A stretch of DNA of 64,000 nt from Actinocatenispora sera (GCF_018324685.1 NZ_AP023354.1:5972426-6036425), one strand, 5' to 3'. Shown: positions 16,126 through 25,597, numbered from the stretch's first letter. The notes: generated by a model from the letters alone, not told the origin. Translations and numbers: made by a program.

Positions 16126-17094
16126 TCAGCGGGCCGCGCCGAAGACCTCGCGGTACCGGCCGGGCGTGGTGCCGGTGCGCCGGGAGAACTGTTCGCGCAG
16201 CGCCAGCGGGCTGGCGAAGCCGCACCGGTGCGCGATCGCGGTGATCGGCAGATCGGTGGTCTCCAACAGTTCGCGGGCCCGCTGCACCCGCTGTTCGAGC
16301 AGCCAGCGGGTCGGCGACAGCCCGGTCTCGGCCCGGAACCGGCGGGTCAGCGTACGTGCCGACATCCGGGACCGGACGGCCATCGACGCGAGCGAGTGCG
16401 GCTGCGCCAGGGCCTCGGTCAGGTACCCGCGAAGCTGCGCCAGGTCGTCGCCGGGCCGGCCGGGCACCGGGCGCTCGATGAACTGTGCCTGTCCGCCGTC
16501 CCGGTGCGGTGGCACCACCATCCGGCGGGCCGCGTGGTTGGCCGCCGCGGGACCGAGATCGCGGCGGACCAGGTGCAGGCACAGGTCGATGCCGGCGGCG
16601 AGGCCGGCCGAGGTGAGCACCCGGCCCTCGTCGACGTAGAGCACGTCCGGATCGACCCGCACCGCCGGGTACCGCTGGGCGAGCAGCGCGGCGTGCGCCC
16701 AGTGCGTCACCGCCCGCCGGCCGTCCAGCAGCCCCGCGGCGGCGAGCGCGAACGCGCCGGTGCAGATCGACGCGACCCGGCCGCCCCGCTCGTACACCGC
16801 GCGCAGCGCGGCCCGGGCCGCCTCCGGCACCGGCTCGGTCAGGTCGCCGAAGCCGGGCACCACAACGGTGTCGGCCCGGGCCAGCTCGTCCAGCCCGTAC
16901 TCGGCCACCAGCGGGAACCCGCTGCCGGTGCGCACCGGGCCGGGCCGCAGGCCGCAGACCCGCACCCGGTAGCCGTCGGTGCCGCCGCCGAAGTCGCGCA
17001 GCGTCTCGCCGAGCAGTTGCACCGGGATCGCCAGATCGAATAGCACCACATCGGACAGAGCGAGAACAGCCACCGATCGCATGGCTGGAATCAT
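16126..17094 (-). CDS. GlxA family (DJ-1/PfpI-AraC) transcriptional regulator
   Basis: The product is about 322 residues from ATG 17094; a second ATG at 17082 gives MRSVAVLAL and fits equally well. Residues about 5-175 form a glutamine-amidotransferase-like (DJ-1/PfpI) domain with ASICTGAFALAAAGLLDGRRAVTHW, the cysteine sitting in the usual nucleophile-elbow position. Residues about 210-320 contain two AraC helix-turn-helix motifs (SLASMAVRSRMSARTLTRRF and PITAIAHRCGFASPLALREQF). Divergent transcription from the MFS gene, with 104 bases between starts, suggests that it controls the transporter. Confidence 0.9.
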   Translation of the reverse strand: MIPAMRSVAVLALSDVVLFDLAIPVQLLGETLRDFGGGTDGYRVRVCGLRPGPVRTGSGFPLVAEYGLDELARADTVVVPGFGDLTEPVPEAARAALRAVYERGGRVASICTGAFALAAAGLLDGRRAVTHWAHAALLAQRYPAVRVDPDVLYVDEGRVLTSAGLAAGIDLCLHLVRRDLGPAAANHAARRMVVPPHRDGGQAQFIERPVPGRPGDDLAQLRGYLTEALAQPHSLASMAVRSRMSARTLTRRFRAETGLSPTRWLLEQRVQRARELLETTDLPITAIAHRCGFASPLALREQFSRRTGTTPGRYREVFGAAR

Positions 17095-17198
17095 ACCCGA
17101 GATGTCTTTCCAGCCACTCCCCCTCGGGCCGGCCGGGCTGCCACGCTGCAGGAACGCGCGGCCGCGACCGGCCGCGACCGATCGTGAAGGGACCACGC

Positions 17199-18431
17199 GT
17201 GGCACAGCCCGGGACCACCGAGACCACCGAGCCGACCGGACACCGGTACCGGCGCAACCTCGCGGTGCTGACCGTCGCGCAAGCGCTGTTTCTGTGCGGC
17301 ACCAGCGTGGATCTCACCCTGACCGGGCTGGTCGGGTACCGGCTGGCGCCGACACCGGCGCTGGCCACCCTGCCCGCGGCGCTGATCACCGTGGTCACGC
17401 TGGCCGGTACCGGGCCGGCCGCGGCGCTGCTGGCGCGGTACGGCCGGCGGGTCGCGTTCCCGGCCGGGTCGATCGCCGCCGCCGCCGGCGGGCTGATCTC
17501 GGTACTGGCGGTGAGCGTGGCGAGCTTCCCGCTGTTCTGCCTCGGCACCGCGCTGGTGGGCGGTTACCAGGCCGCGGCCGGCTACTACAGCTTCGCCGCC
17601 GCCGACGACGCGCCCACCGGCAAGCGCGGCCGCGCCATCGCCACCGTGCTGATCGGCGGCGTGGTCGCGGCGGTCGTCGGACCGTTCCTCGCCACCACCG
17701 GCGTGCACGTGCTACCGGTGCCGTTCGCCGGGGCGTACCTGCTGGTCACGGTGCTGGCAGTGGTGTCGGCCGGGCTGCTGCGACTGCTCCGGGAGCCGCC
17801 GGCGGCCACGCCGACGGACGAGCCGGACACCGCGGGCGCGCGGCCGCTGCGGGAGATCATGCGTACCCCGCGGTTCGTCGCGGGCGGCGTCGGCGGTGCG
17901 CTCGCGTACCTGGTGATGTCGCTGCTGATGACCGCCGCACCGATCGCCGCGGTCAACCACCACCACAGCGTCGCGCAGGGTGCCAGCGTGGTGCAGTGGC
18001 ACCTGGTCGGGATGTTCCTGCCGGCACTGGTCAGCGGGCACCTGGTGCAGTGGCTGCGGCCGGTACCGGTGCTGGTCGACGGGATCCTGCTCTCCGCGGC
18101 CGGCGCCGTCGTGGCGGCCACCGGTACCGGCGTGCCCACGTTCATGGTGTCGCTGATCCTGGTCGGGGTCGGCTGGAACCTGATGTTCGTGGCGGCCACG
18201 ACGCTGGTGGCCGCCGCATACCGGCCGAGCGAGCGGGTGCGCACCCAGACCGCGGCGCAGACGATGGCGCGCGTCGCCTCGGCTGCCGGTTCGCTGTCCG
18301 CGGGCGCGCTGCTCACCGGCATCGGCTGGGACCGTACCGCGCTGCTGACGCTGATCCCGCTCGCGATCGCCGCCGCCTGTCTGGTCCCGGCGATCCGGGC
18401 CCGCGCCGCCACCCCCGCCGAGGAGACCTGA
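17199..18431 (+). CDS. MFS transporter (drug-efflux type)
   Basis: Starting from the GTG at 17199, which has GAAGGGA eight bases before it, the protein has 410 residues and about 12 hydrophobic segments. A loop between helices 6 and 7 (about 205-225, rich in Pro, Asp and Glu) divides two six-helix halves. ARYGRRVAFPAGS between helices 2 and 3 is the usual basic MFS loop. It is probably an exporter of a small molecule, controlled by the divergent GlxA-like regulator. An in-frame GTG at 17184 is a weaker alternative start. Confidence 0.88.
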   Translation: MAQPGTTETTEPTGHRYRRNLAVLTVAQALFLCGTSVDLTLTGLVGYRLAPTPALATLPAALITVVTLAGTGPAAALLARYGRRVAFPAGSIAAAAGGLISVLAVSVASFPLFCLGTALVGGYQAAAGYYSFAAADDAPTGKRGRAIATVLIGGVVAAVVGPFLATTGVHVLPVPFAGAYLLVTVLAVVSAGLLRLLREPPAATPTDEPDTAGARPLREIMRTPRFVAGGVGGALAYLVMSLLMTAAPIAAVNHHHSVAQGASVVQWHLVGMFLPALVSGHLVQWLRPVPVLVDGILLSAAGAVVAATGTGVPTFMVSLILVGVGWNLMFVAATTLVAAAYRPSERVRTQTAAQTMARVASAAGSLSAGALLTGIGWDRTALLTLIPLAIAAACLVPAIRARAATPAEET

Positions 18432-18481
18432 CCGCGCCGCACCAACGCCCCGCCGAGCACACCCCAGCGCGCACCCGCCGG

Positions 18482-18633
18482 CAGACCTCAGCGCGCCCCG
18501 CAGACCTCAGCGCGCCCCGCAGACCTCAGCGCGCCCCGCAGAACTCAGCGCGCCCCGCAGAACTCAGCGCGCCCCGCAGAACTCAGCGCGCCCCGCAGAA
18601 CTCAGCGCGCCCCGCAGACCTCAGGGCGCCCCA
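18482..18633. repeat. 19-bp minisatellite, eight tandem copies
   Basis: Eight head-to-tail units start at 18482, 18501, 18520, 18539, 18558, 18577, 18596 and 18615. The unit is CAGACCTCAGCGCGCCCCG; copies 4-7 share an A for C change (CAGAACTCAG) and the last copy is degenerate. The pattern of shared variants shows stepwise duplication. The array fills most of the gap between the MFS stop and the phosphotransferase start and ends 54 bases before that start. There are no unique spacers, so it is not a CRISPR array. Confidence 0.95.
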
Positions 18634-18687
18634 TCGAACGCCCGAAACGCGGTTCCGCGGCCGACCGCGGCTGGCGATACTGCGGGC

Positions 18688-19623
18688 ATGAAGGACAGAC
18701 CGGCGGGCGTGTCGGACGAGCAGCTCGCCGCGGCGGTGGCCGCCGGCTGGGGGCTCGATGTCCGGGCGGTGCGCTACCGGCCGGTCGGGTTCGGCAGCTA
18801 CCACTGGGCGGTGGACGCCGGCCGACCGCTGTTCGTCACCGTCGACGCATTCCGCGACGACCCGGTGGCCGGACTGCGGCGGCTGCGCCGCGCGTTCGAC
18901 ACCGCGCTCGCGCTGCGCCGCGACGCCGGCCTGGAGTTCGTCGTGGCGCCGCTGCCGGCCGGTACCGGCGAGACCGTGTTGCCGCTCGGCGCGCGTCACT
19001 CGGTCGCGGTGTTTCCGCAGGTGTCCGGCGAGGCCGGCGAGTTCGGTCGGCACCGCGACGAGGACGCGCCGGCGGTGCTGGAACTGCTCGTCCGGCTGCA
19101 TGCGGCGACCGTCCACGCGCCGCGCACCGAGCTGGTGCTCCCCGGCCGGGACCGCCTGGACGGCGCCCTGCGCACCGTCGACCGGCCGTGGACCGGCGGC
19201 CCGTACACCGAGCCGCTGCGGGCGCTGCTGGCCCGGCGCGCCGGACGGATCGGTGCGCTGCTGAGCGAGTTCGACCACCTCGTCGAGCAGGTACGCGGCG
19301 GCACCGGCGGCTGGGTCGTCACGCACGGCGAGCCGCACCCGGGCAACGTGGTGCGCGGACCCGACGGGCCGCGGCTGATCGACTGGGACACCGTGCAGCT
19401 CGCCCCGCCGGAACGCGATCTGTGGCTGCTGGATCGCCCCGACCTGCACGCCGAGTACACCCGCCGGACCGGTCGGCCGGTGTCCGCCGCGGCGCTCGCG
19501 CTGTACCGGCTGTGGTGGGAACTCGCCGACGTCGCCGGCTACGTCACCGAGCTGTGCCGCGAGCACGAGACCACCGCGGACACCACCGCCGCCTGGACCT
19601 ACCTCAACCGCTACCTCGCCTGA
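18688..19623 (+). CDS. Aminoglycoside phosphotransferase-like (APH) protein
   Basis: This 311-residue kinase-like protein carries the APH motifs: VTHGEPHPGNVV (about 210-221), the Brenner-type catalytic loop with Asp replaced by Glu in HGEPHPGN, and RLIDWDTVQL (about 228) for the metal-binding Asp. The early RPVGFGSYHWAV segment is the nucleotide loop. Family members phosphorylate aminoglycosides, spectinomycin, choline or homoserine. The HGExHxGN variant is common in spectinomycin- and macrolide-type homologues. A resistance role is possible but not shown. Confidence 0.85.
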   Translation: MKDRPAGVSDEQLAAAVAAGWGLDVRAVRYRPVGFGSYHWAVDAGRPLFVTVDAFRDDPVAGLRRLRRAFDTALALRRDAGLEFVVAPLPAGTGETVLPLGARHSVAVFPQVSGEAGEFGRHRDEDAPAVLELLVRLHAATVHAPRTELVLPGRDRLDGALRTVDRPWTGGPYTEPLRALLARRAGRIGALLSEFDHLVEQVRGGTGGWVVTHGEPHPGNVVRGPDGPRLIDWDTVQLAPPERDLWLLDRPDLHAEYTRRTGRPVSAAALALYRLWWELADVAGYVTELCREHETTADTTAAWTYLNRYLA

Positions 19624-19742
19624 CGGTGCGGAACCGGGACCGATCTGCGGTGGCCGGACTCACACCGGGCGCCGGAGCGCGCCGGGCCGATCCGCGCGCT
19701 GGGACGATGACGGTCCGCAGGTCGCGCGGCGAGGGGGTACCG

Positions 19743-21083
19743 ATGCTGGACGGGCTCGGCGAGTTCTGCACCGCGGCGCTGGCCGCGCACGAGTGTCCCT
19801 CGGCGTCTGTCGCCGTGGTCCGGGACGGCACGGTCGTCCTGGCCGCGGCGTACGGGCTCGCCGATGTCGCCGCGGGCCGCCCGGCGACGCCGGACACCCG
19901 GTACGTGCTCGCCTCGATCACCAAGCCGATCACCGCGACCGCGGCGTGCGTGCTCGCCGACCGTGGGCTGATCGACCTCGACGCGCCGCTGCCGGCCGGA
20001 TCGGTGACGGCGCCGCCCGGCGCGGACTGGCCGGCCCCCACGCCGCGGCAGCTGTTGCAGCATCGCGGCGGCCTCACCAGCCACTACGACTTCCGGTACG
20101 GCGACGATCCGCGACCACCGATCGACGTGTCGGGCTACACCCGGCTGTACCGGCGGCCCGGCTCCGGCTACGAGTACGCGAACCACGGGTACGGCCTGCT
20201 GGGTGGGGTGCTGGAGTCCGCGAGCGGGCTGCCGCTGTCGCACCTGCTGACCCGCGAGGTGTTCGATCCGTTGGGGTTGCGCTCATCCGGCCTCGGCACG
20301 CCCGGTGGGTCTGCCGCCACCCGGTACAGCATCGACGGGCGGGGCTATCCGACCGAGCTGACGACCAGCCACCCCGGCGCCACCACGGGGTTCGCCACGG
20401 CGAGCGAGCTGGCACTGTTCGGACACCGGTACGACACGCTGCTGCGGCCGGCGACCGCCGCGGCGACCCGGGACGCCGCGCCGATCAGCGACCACCTCGG
20501 GTACGGGCTGGGCTGGTGCGTCTCGCGCGGCGACGGGCCGCTGATCCTCAGCCACGGCGGCGGCATGGGCGGGGTCGCCACGATGCTCGTGGTGGTGCCG
20601 GAGCTGGCGCTGTCGGTGGCGGTGCTGACCAACGGCACCAGCAAGGCGGCCCGCAACGCGATCGTCGACCACGTGCTGTCCGCCGCGGTCCCCGGCTACC
20701 GGCCGGCGGCGATCAGCCCGGCGAGTACCGCACCGGCGCGCTCACTCGCCCCGACGGTGGGCGGCTGGTCCGGATCGATCACCACCCCCGACGGGCCGGT
20801 GCCGGTCGCGCTGCAGGTACACCCCGACGGCCGGTGCGAGCTGACGCTGGCCGGCGAGCGTGCCACCGCCACGGCGACGCCCTCCGGCGAGGCCGACCTC
20901 ACCGTCACCGTCGATCTCCAGCTGCCCACCGCCGACGCCCGGCGCAACAGCCCGCTGCTCGGTCTCGTCCTGACCGCCGGTGCGGACGGGCTGTCCGGCG
21001 TGGCCCGCGCGTACCGGGACGGCGACCGTCGCGGCTGGCTCGGCAACCTGCTCAGCCACCCGGTCCACCTCACCCACCGCTGA
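19743..21083 (+). CDS. Serine hydrolase, beta-lactamase class C / D-aminopeptidase-like
   Basis: The ATG at 19743 has GAGGGGG seven bases upstream and gives 446 residues. The catalytic SxxK is SITK near residue 59, the YxN motif is in GYEYANHGYG near 145, and HGGGMGG near 275 replaces the KTG box, as in many esterase or D-peptidase relatives. Residues about 340-446 form a separate beta-rich C-terminal domain. No signal peptide is evident, so it may be cytoplasmic or exported without one. The 3' 388 bases are overlapped antisense by the extended YjbR-like frame. Confidence 0.88.
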   Translation: MLDGLGEFCTAALAAHECPSASVAVVRDGTVVLAAAYGLADVAAGRPATPDTRYVLASITKPITATAACVLADRGLIDLDAPLPAGSVTAPPGADWPAPTPRQLLQHRGGLTSHYDFRYGDDPRPPIDVSGYTRLYRRPGSGYEYANHGYGLLGGVLESASGLPLSHLLTREVFDPLGLRSSGLGTPGGSAATRYSIDGRGYPTELTTSHPGATTGFATASELALFGHRYDTLLRPATAAATRDAAPISDHLGYGLGWCVSRGDGPLILSHGGGMGGVATMLVVVPELALSVAVLTNGTSKAARNAIVDHVLSAAVPGYRPAAISPASTAPARSLAPTVGGWSGSITTPDGPVPVALQVHPDGRCELTLAGERATATATPSGEADLTVTVDLQLPTADARRNSPLLGLVLTAGADGLSGVARAYRDGDRRGWLGNLLSHPVHLTHR

Positions 21084-21484
21084 CTCCCGGCGCTCCGGGG
21101 CGGGTGCGGGCCGAGATCGACGGCGCGGGTCAGCTTCGTTCGTACCGGGTCGCGAGGCGCCTGCGCGGCCCACGCCTGCCGCACCCAGTCGCGCAGCCGG
21201 TCGGGTGCCACCCCGGCCAGCGTCACCTCGATGCCGAGAAAGCTGCGCCGCGCGTCCTGCCGCCGTACCACCGTGGCGTGATCGGGGTCGACCGCCACAG
21301 CTCGGCCAGCCGCCTCCTCGCTGAGGCAGCAGACGACGGTCGTCTCGTCCCGGCCGAGGCCGAGGAAGGTGCGGCCGTGCACGGACCACTTCGGGGTTCC
21401 GAAGCGTCCGTGCACCGTCTCGGTCACCTCGGGCAGCGCCAGTGCCCAGGCGCGAAGTTCCGCCGTGCCGGTCATGAGGGACAT
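20696..21484 (-). CDS. MmcQ/YjbR-like protein with a long antisense 3' extension
   Basis: From ATG 21484 (or 21475) about 118 residues look like a normal MmcQ/YjbR domain (AELRAWALALPEVTETVHG, PKWSVHGRTFLGLGRD, DWVRQAWAAQAP). No stop follows at the expected end near 21130. The frame stays open through the 47-base gap and antisense into the serine hydrolase gene until 20696, adding about 144 residues of shadow-like composition. The natural stop seems to have been lost. The protein may really carry this tail, or mRNA decay or an unseen frameshift may end it earlier. The function of YjbR proteins is uncertain. Confidence 0.6.
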   Translation of the reverse strand: MSLMTGTAELRAWALALPEVTETVHGRFGTPKWSVHGRTFLGLGRDETTVVCCLSEEAAGRAVAVDPDHATVVRRQDARRSFLGIEVTLAGVAPDRLRDWVRQAWAAQAPRDPVRTKLTRAVDLGPHPPRSAGSQRWVRWTGWLSRLPSQPRRSPSRYARATPDSPSAPAVRTRPSSGLLRRASAVGSWRSTVTVRSASPEGVAVAVARSPASVSSHRPSGCTCSATGTGPSGVVIDPDQPPTVGASERAGAVLAGLIAAGR

Positions 21485-21532
21485 TGTCCCCGGTGGGCCT
21501 GCGGCACGACACCGCCCGCACCGGGGCACCGA

Positions 21533-21573
21533 CCGACCGCTGGCCCGGCACGCGGTGCCGGGTCAGCGGTCGG
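21533..21573. terminator. Hairpin terminator downstream of the S53 protease gene
   Basis: Two 19-base arms, 21533-21551 (CCGACCGCTGGCCCGGCAC) and 21555-21573, pair with a single mismatch around a GCG loop. The hairpin starts ten bases beyond the stop of the minus-strand protease gene and lies before the next minus-strand start, so it most likely terminates the protease transcript. Confidence 0.75.
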
Positions 21574-21582
21574 AACGCGCGG

Positions 21583-24500
21583 TCAGGCGTGGCCGACGAC
21601 CCGCATGGTCACGGTGACCGGCGCGACCGGGTAGGGGGTGCGGGCCCGGACCCAGACGGTGGCCTGTCGGCTGCCGCGCTGGGCGCCGGCCGCGCTCAAC
21701 CGCACCGGTACCGTCACGTGCTGGCCGGGCGCGAGCGTCACCGTCTCGCGGTCCAGGCTCAGCCACGGCGCCGATGCGCCGGCACAGTCCCAGTAGCCGG
21801 GCAGCAGGTCGACCGCCGTGGTCGGGTTGAACGGCTTGAGCACCGAACCGCCGACCCGGGCCAGCCCGCAGGCGCTGCCACCCCGGTACGCCAGCGTCGG
21901 TGCCGGCGGCAGCGCCGACCAGCGGTCCGCGGCCGGATCGTAGGCGTAGGTGGCGTTGGTGATGGTGTCGTCGCCGATCCCGCCGGACACCACCAGCTCA
22001 CCGTTGGCCGCGGTGTACCCGCTGCCCCACAACGGTTCCGGCAGGCTCGCTACCTTCGTCCAGGTGTCGGTGCCGGGCGCGTAGGCGTACGCGTCGGCGA
22101 AGTCCTCGCCGCTGGAGGTACCGCCGGCGCAGTAGATCCGGCCGCCGATCGCCCCGCAGGACAGGTGCGCGATCGAGCGCGGGTAGTCGGCGAGCCGCTC
22201 CCACCGGTCGGTCGCCGGGTCGTAGCGCCGGACGTTGTTCAGACCGCAGACATTGGTGCAGCCGCCGACCCGGTAGAGCTTGCCGTCGAGCACGGCGCGG
22301 CCGGCGAACGCGGCACCGTCGGGCGCGTCGGCCACCGCGTGCCAGGAGTCGGTCTCCGGCTCGTACCGCAGGGTCGAGCGGAGCCCGCCGTTCAGCGACT
22401 CGCCGCCGGTGACGTACAGGGTCCCGCCGAGGAACGCGGCGGACCCGCCCTCGCGCGGTTCGGGCAGATCGGCGATGCGCGACCAGGTGTTCGCCGCCGG
22501 GTCGTACCGGTAGCTCTGCTCCGTCTTGCGGGTCCCGTCGACGCCGCCCAGCGAGTAGATGGTGCCGCCCTGCTCGGCGACGGCGTTGTCCATGATCCGG
22601 GTCGGGAACGTGGCGAGCGGCTGCCACGACCCGGCGGTGCCGTCGCCCCCGCGGTCCGGGCCGGCCGGTTCGTGCGTCGCGTCCACGGGCAGCGGCGAGA
22701 AGTCACCCCGCACGTGCATCGCCTTCGGTACGGCGCCGGTCGCCCCGGCCGGCACCTGGTACCGGCCGTTGGTCGTACCGAGGGTGACCGTCGCGGTCGC
22801 GGTACCGGTGTTCGTGATCGTCACCGACCGTCGCGCGGTGTGTCCGGCGGGGACGTTCGCGGTGAGGTCCGCCGGCCGCACCGACAGCCGGGCGGCGGCG
22901 AGCCGGACGTCGACGTGCACCGCGCCGGCGCCGAGGCGGACCGGGACGGTCGAGCTTTCGTACCCGGTCGCGGCGACGTGCACGCGCTGCTGGCCAGGGG
23001 CATCGGCGACCAGCCAGAACAGGCCGTCGGCGCGATACGGGTCGGCCGGGGTCGCGATGGTCCGGGTGCTGCCCGCGCCGGGGATCTCCACCGTGGCCGG
23101 GTGCACCGGCTTACCGGTGTTGCGGTCCCGAACCGAGCCGACCAGCAGGTTCGCCGGCCGGTCGGCACAGTACCGCTGTCCCACGATCACGTTGTCCAGC
23201 TGCCACTGGCTGTAGTGCCGCTCGGGGCTGGTGTAGCGGAAGCGGACCCGGACGCGGTCTTGGCCGGCCGCGGCCGGGATCGGCACGACCCGGTGGTCGT
23301 ACTTGGTGCGGTCGGTGTCCTCGAACACCGTCTGCCAGCTGTCGCCGCCGTCGAGGCTGAGATCGACGAAGCCGCGCACCCCGCTGGAGTAGTCGAAGTA
23401 GCTGTCGAACGACACCGTCGGCGCGTCCTGCCCGGACAGGTCGGCCACCGGGCTGACCAGCGACGTGTCCTCGGCCCCGGCGCCGTACGCCCAGCTGTCC
23501 ATGACGGCGAAGGACCCGTCGCCACCGGTGGAGTCGACCCGCTTGCCCGGGTTGTCGAACCGCCACACGTGGCCGCTTCCGGCGGCGTCGACGACCTGCC
23601 AGCCGGCCGGTGTGTCGGTGCCGTCGAACGTGGCGCCGGTGCCGTGGTAGGCGAACCCGTAGCCGGCGGCGGTGCAGCGGTTCTGGTCCACGGGTACCGC
23701 GACGTCGCGGCGGACGCCCCGGGAGCCGACGGACACCGTCACGCTCGTCGGCTCGTACCCGGCGTACTCCGGTGTCACGGTGAGCCGGTAGTGCGCCCCC
23801 GCCGGCAGGTCCACCTGGTACCGCCCGGTGGCCGGATCGGTGAACACGTCGCCATGCGGGTAGCCGTCGATGGTGATCCGCGCGTACAGCGGCCAGCCAT
23901 GCCCGGAGCCGTCGGTGACGGTGCCGGAGAGGGTCGTCGTCGGCAGGGCCCGCAGCCGGAAGTCGGCGTCCACGGAACGGCCCGCCGACACGGTCACGTC
24001 GCGGGTGACCGACCCGTGGTCGTAGTCGGTCACGGTGATCGTGTGCGTGCCGGCCGGCAACGCCAGGTCGTAGCGGCCGTCGTCGTCGGCGGCGGTGGTG
24101 TACCCGTCCGGTGTCGCCACACCCGCTCCGGCGATCGGCCGGCGGGTCGCGGCGTCGGTCACCGTGCCGGTGACGTGCCCGAACCGGCCGTGCTGCAGCG
24201 CCGAGACACCAGCCGGCGTGCCCAGCCCGGTCGGACCGTCCCAGCCGGGCCCGGCGTTGCACAGCACGGTGCCGCAGGCACCGTTGGCCCCGGTGACCAC
24301 GTCGTTCAGGCCGGATGCGGCGTCGTACGGGTAGCTGACCGGGTAGGTGCCGGGTTCCGGCGTACCGGCCAGCGCGTACATGCCGGCGACCAGCGGCGCG
24401 GACAGGCTGGTGCCGCCGATCTGCAGCCAGCCGCTGTAGCCGTACGTGTCGTACACGGCCAGGCCGGTCTGCGGGTCGGCGACCGCAGAGACGTCCGCCG

Positions 24501-25431
24501 CCGCCCGGCCGGCGCACTCGGTCGCGACCGCCTGCTGGAACACCGGCTTCGGCTCGTACGGCGAGCAGCCGCTACCGGCGTCCGACCACGCCGTCTCGGC
24601 CCAGCCGCGCGTGCTGGCCGTGTCGCGGGTCAGCGTCGTACCGCCGATGCCGACCACATTCGGGCTGGTCGCCGGCCACGAGTTGACGTTGCCGAAGTCG
24701 CCGCTGCTGGCCACGACCGCCACGCCCGGATGGTCGTAGAAGTGGTCGTAGTCGGTCTCCGCCGGATCCTCGCCGGCCACGCCGTAGGAGTTGGACACCA
24801 CGGTGGCGCCCAGCCGTACCGCGGTGTCGACCGCCGGACCGAGCGAGTCGAAGCTCTCGTCGTCGCCCTGTACCAGCAGCAGGTGGCAGCTCGGGCAGGC
24901 CGCGGACACCGCGTCCAGATCCAGCGCCGTCTCGCCCGCCCAGCCGATGTCCTGGACCGGATAGTCGGTACCGCCGCGCTGGTCGACCTTGCGGAAGCAG
25001 CCGTTCGCGGTGGTGCACTCGGGCAGCCCGTAGTGCGCGCGGTAGGCGGCCAGGTCCGCCTCGGCGTTGTCGTAGCCGTACGCGTCGACGATGGCCACGG
25101 TCTGGCCGGCGCCGCCGTCCGGCAACCGGTACGCGGAGCGGATGTCGGTCGGTGCGAGCGCGGTCGGCGGTGGCGCCGCCGCGGCCACGGCGGCCCGCTG
25201 CCGGTCGGCCGCGTGCACGATCGCGAAGCACCGCGCGGTGAGGCGGCCATCGTGCGCGTCGGCGGGCTGGGCGCAGGCCAGCGGGCTGCCCCCGGCTGGG
25301 GCCGACTCCGCCCCGGTACCGGCGGGAACGCTCGCCGCGGCCGGTACGGACGGTGCCGTGATACCGAGCGGCACGGCAAGGACAACGGTGAGAGCGGCGA
25401 TCCACCGCCGCAGCGGACTTCTGGCGGCCAC
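21583..25431 (-). CDS. Secreted S53 (sedolisin) peptidase with regulatory-like, Kelch and Ig-like domains
   Basis: GTG 25431 has GGAGGA six bases upstream, so it is preferred over GTG 25437; the product has 1,282 residues. A signal peptide (1-33) is followed by the S53 domain (about 90-425): Glu167 and Asp171 in GETALDLDAV, oxyanion Asp245 in SSGDFG, and nucleophile Ser342 in GGTSLSAP. Next come two carboxypeptidase-regulatory-like beta domains (about 430-590), a beta-sandwich (about 600-770), a third regulatory-like domain (about 775-850), Kelch repeats forming a propeller (about 895-1190) and a final Ig-like domain. There is no large prodomain. It should be an extracellular, possibly acid-active endopeptidase that binds sugars or proteins through its tail. 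Confidence 0.92.
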   Translation of the reverse strand: MAARSPLRRWIAALTVVLAVPLGITAPSVPAAASVPAGTGAESAPAGGSPLACAQPADAHDGRLTARCFAIVHAADRQRAAVAAAAPPPTALAPTDIRSAYRLPDGGAGQTVAIVDAYGYDNAEADLAAYRAHYGLPECTTANGCFRKVDQRGGTDYPVQDIGWAGETALDLDAVSAACPSCHLLLVQGDDESFDSLGPAVDTAVRLGATVVSNSYGVAGEDPAETDYDHFYDHPGVAVVASSGDFGNVNSWPATSPNVVGIGGTTLTRDTASTRGWAETAWSDAGSGCSPYEPKPVFQQAVATECAGRAAADVSAVADPQTGLAVYDTYGYSGWLQIGGTSLSAPLVAGMYALAGTPEPGTYPVSYPYDAASGLNDVVTGANGACGTVLCNAGPGWDGPTGLGTPAGVSALQHGRFGHVTGTVTDAATRRPIAGAGVATPDGYTTAADDDGRYDLALPAGTHTITVTDYDHGSVTRDVTVSAGRSVDADFRLRALPTTTLSGTVTDGSGHGWPLYARITIDGYPHGDVFTDPATGRYQVDLPAGAHYRLTVTPEYAGYEPTSVTVSVGSRGVRRDVAVPVDQNRCTAAGYGFAYHGTGATFDGTDTPAGWQVVDAAGSGHVWRFDNPGKRVDSTGGDGSFAVMDSWAYGAGAEDTSLVSPVADLSGQDAPTVSFDSYFDYSSGVRGFVDLSLDGGDSWQTVFEDTDRTKYDHRVVPIPAAAGQDRVRVRFRYTSPERHYSQWQLDNVIVGQRYCADRPANLLVGSVRDRNTGKPVHPATVEIPGAGSTRTIATPADPYRADGLFWLVADAPGQQRVHVAATGYESSTVPVRLGAGAVHVDVRLAAARLSVRPADLTANVPAGHTARRSVTITNTGTATATVTLGTTNGRYQVPAGATGAVPKAMHVRGDFSPLPVDATHEPAGPDRGGDGTAGSWQPLATFPTRIMDNAVAEQGGTIYSLGGVDGTRKTEQSYRYDPAANTWSRIADLPEPREGGSAAFLGGTLYVTGGESLNGGLRSTLRYEPETDSWHAVADAPDGAAFAGRAVLDGKLYRVGGCTNVCGLNNVRRYDPATDRWERLADYPRSIAHLSCGAIGGRIYCAGGTSSGEDFADAYAYAPGTDTWTKVASLPEPLWGSGYTAANGELVVSGGIGDDTITNATYAYDPAADRWSALPPAPTLAYRGGSACGLARVGGSVLKPFNPTTAVDLLPGYWDCAGASAPWLSLDRETVTLAPGQHVTVPVRLSAAGAQRGSRQATVWVRARTPYPVAPVTVTMRVVGHA

Positions 25432-25597
25432 GGTCACTCCTCCGACCGCGCGACGGCGGTCCGGTCGAGGCGTGTCATACGGACGACACACACTGATCGA
25501 AGAGGACTATGGCGTGCCGGCGACAGCGCTGACAAGATTGATCCGCGTTCCGGTTCCGGACACCTGGCAGGAACACGACAACCCCGGGAGGTCGACG

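Noticed and set aside
18482-18633. Possible CRISPR array
   Set aside because: The units abut with no unique spacers, the 19-bp unit is too short, and no cas genes are present.
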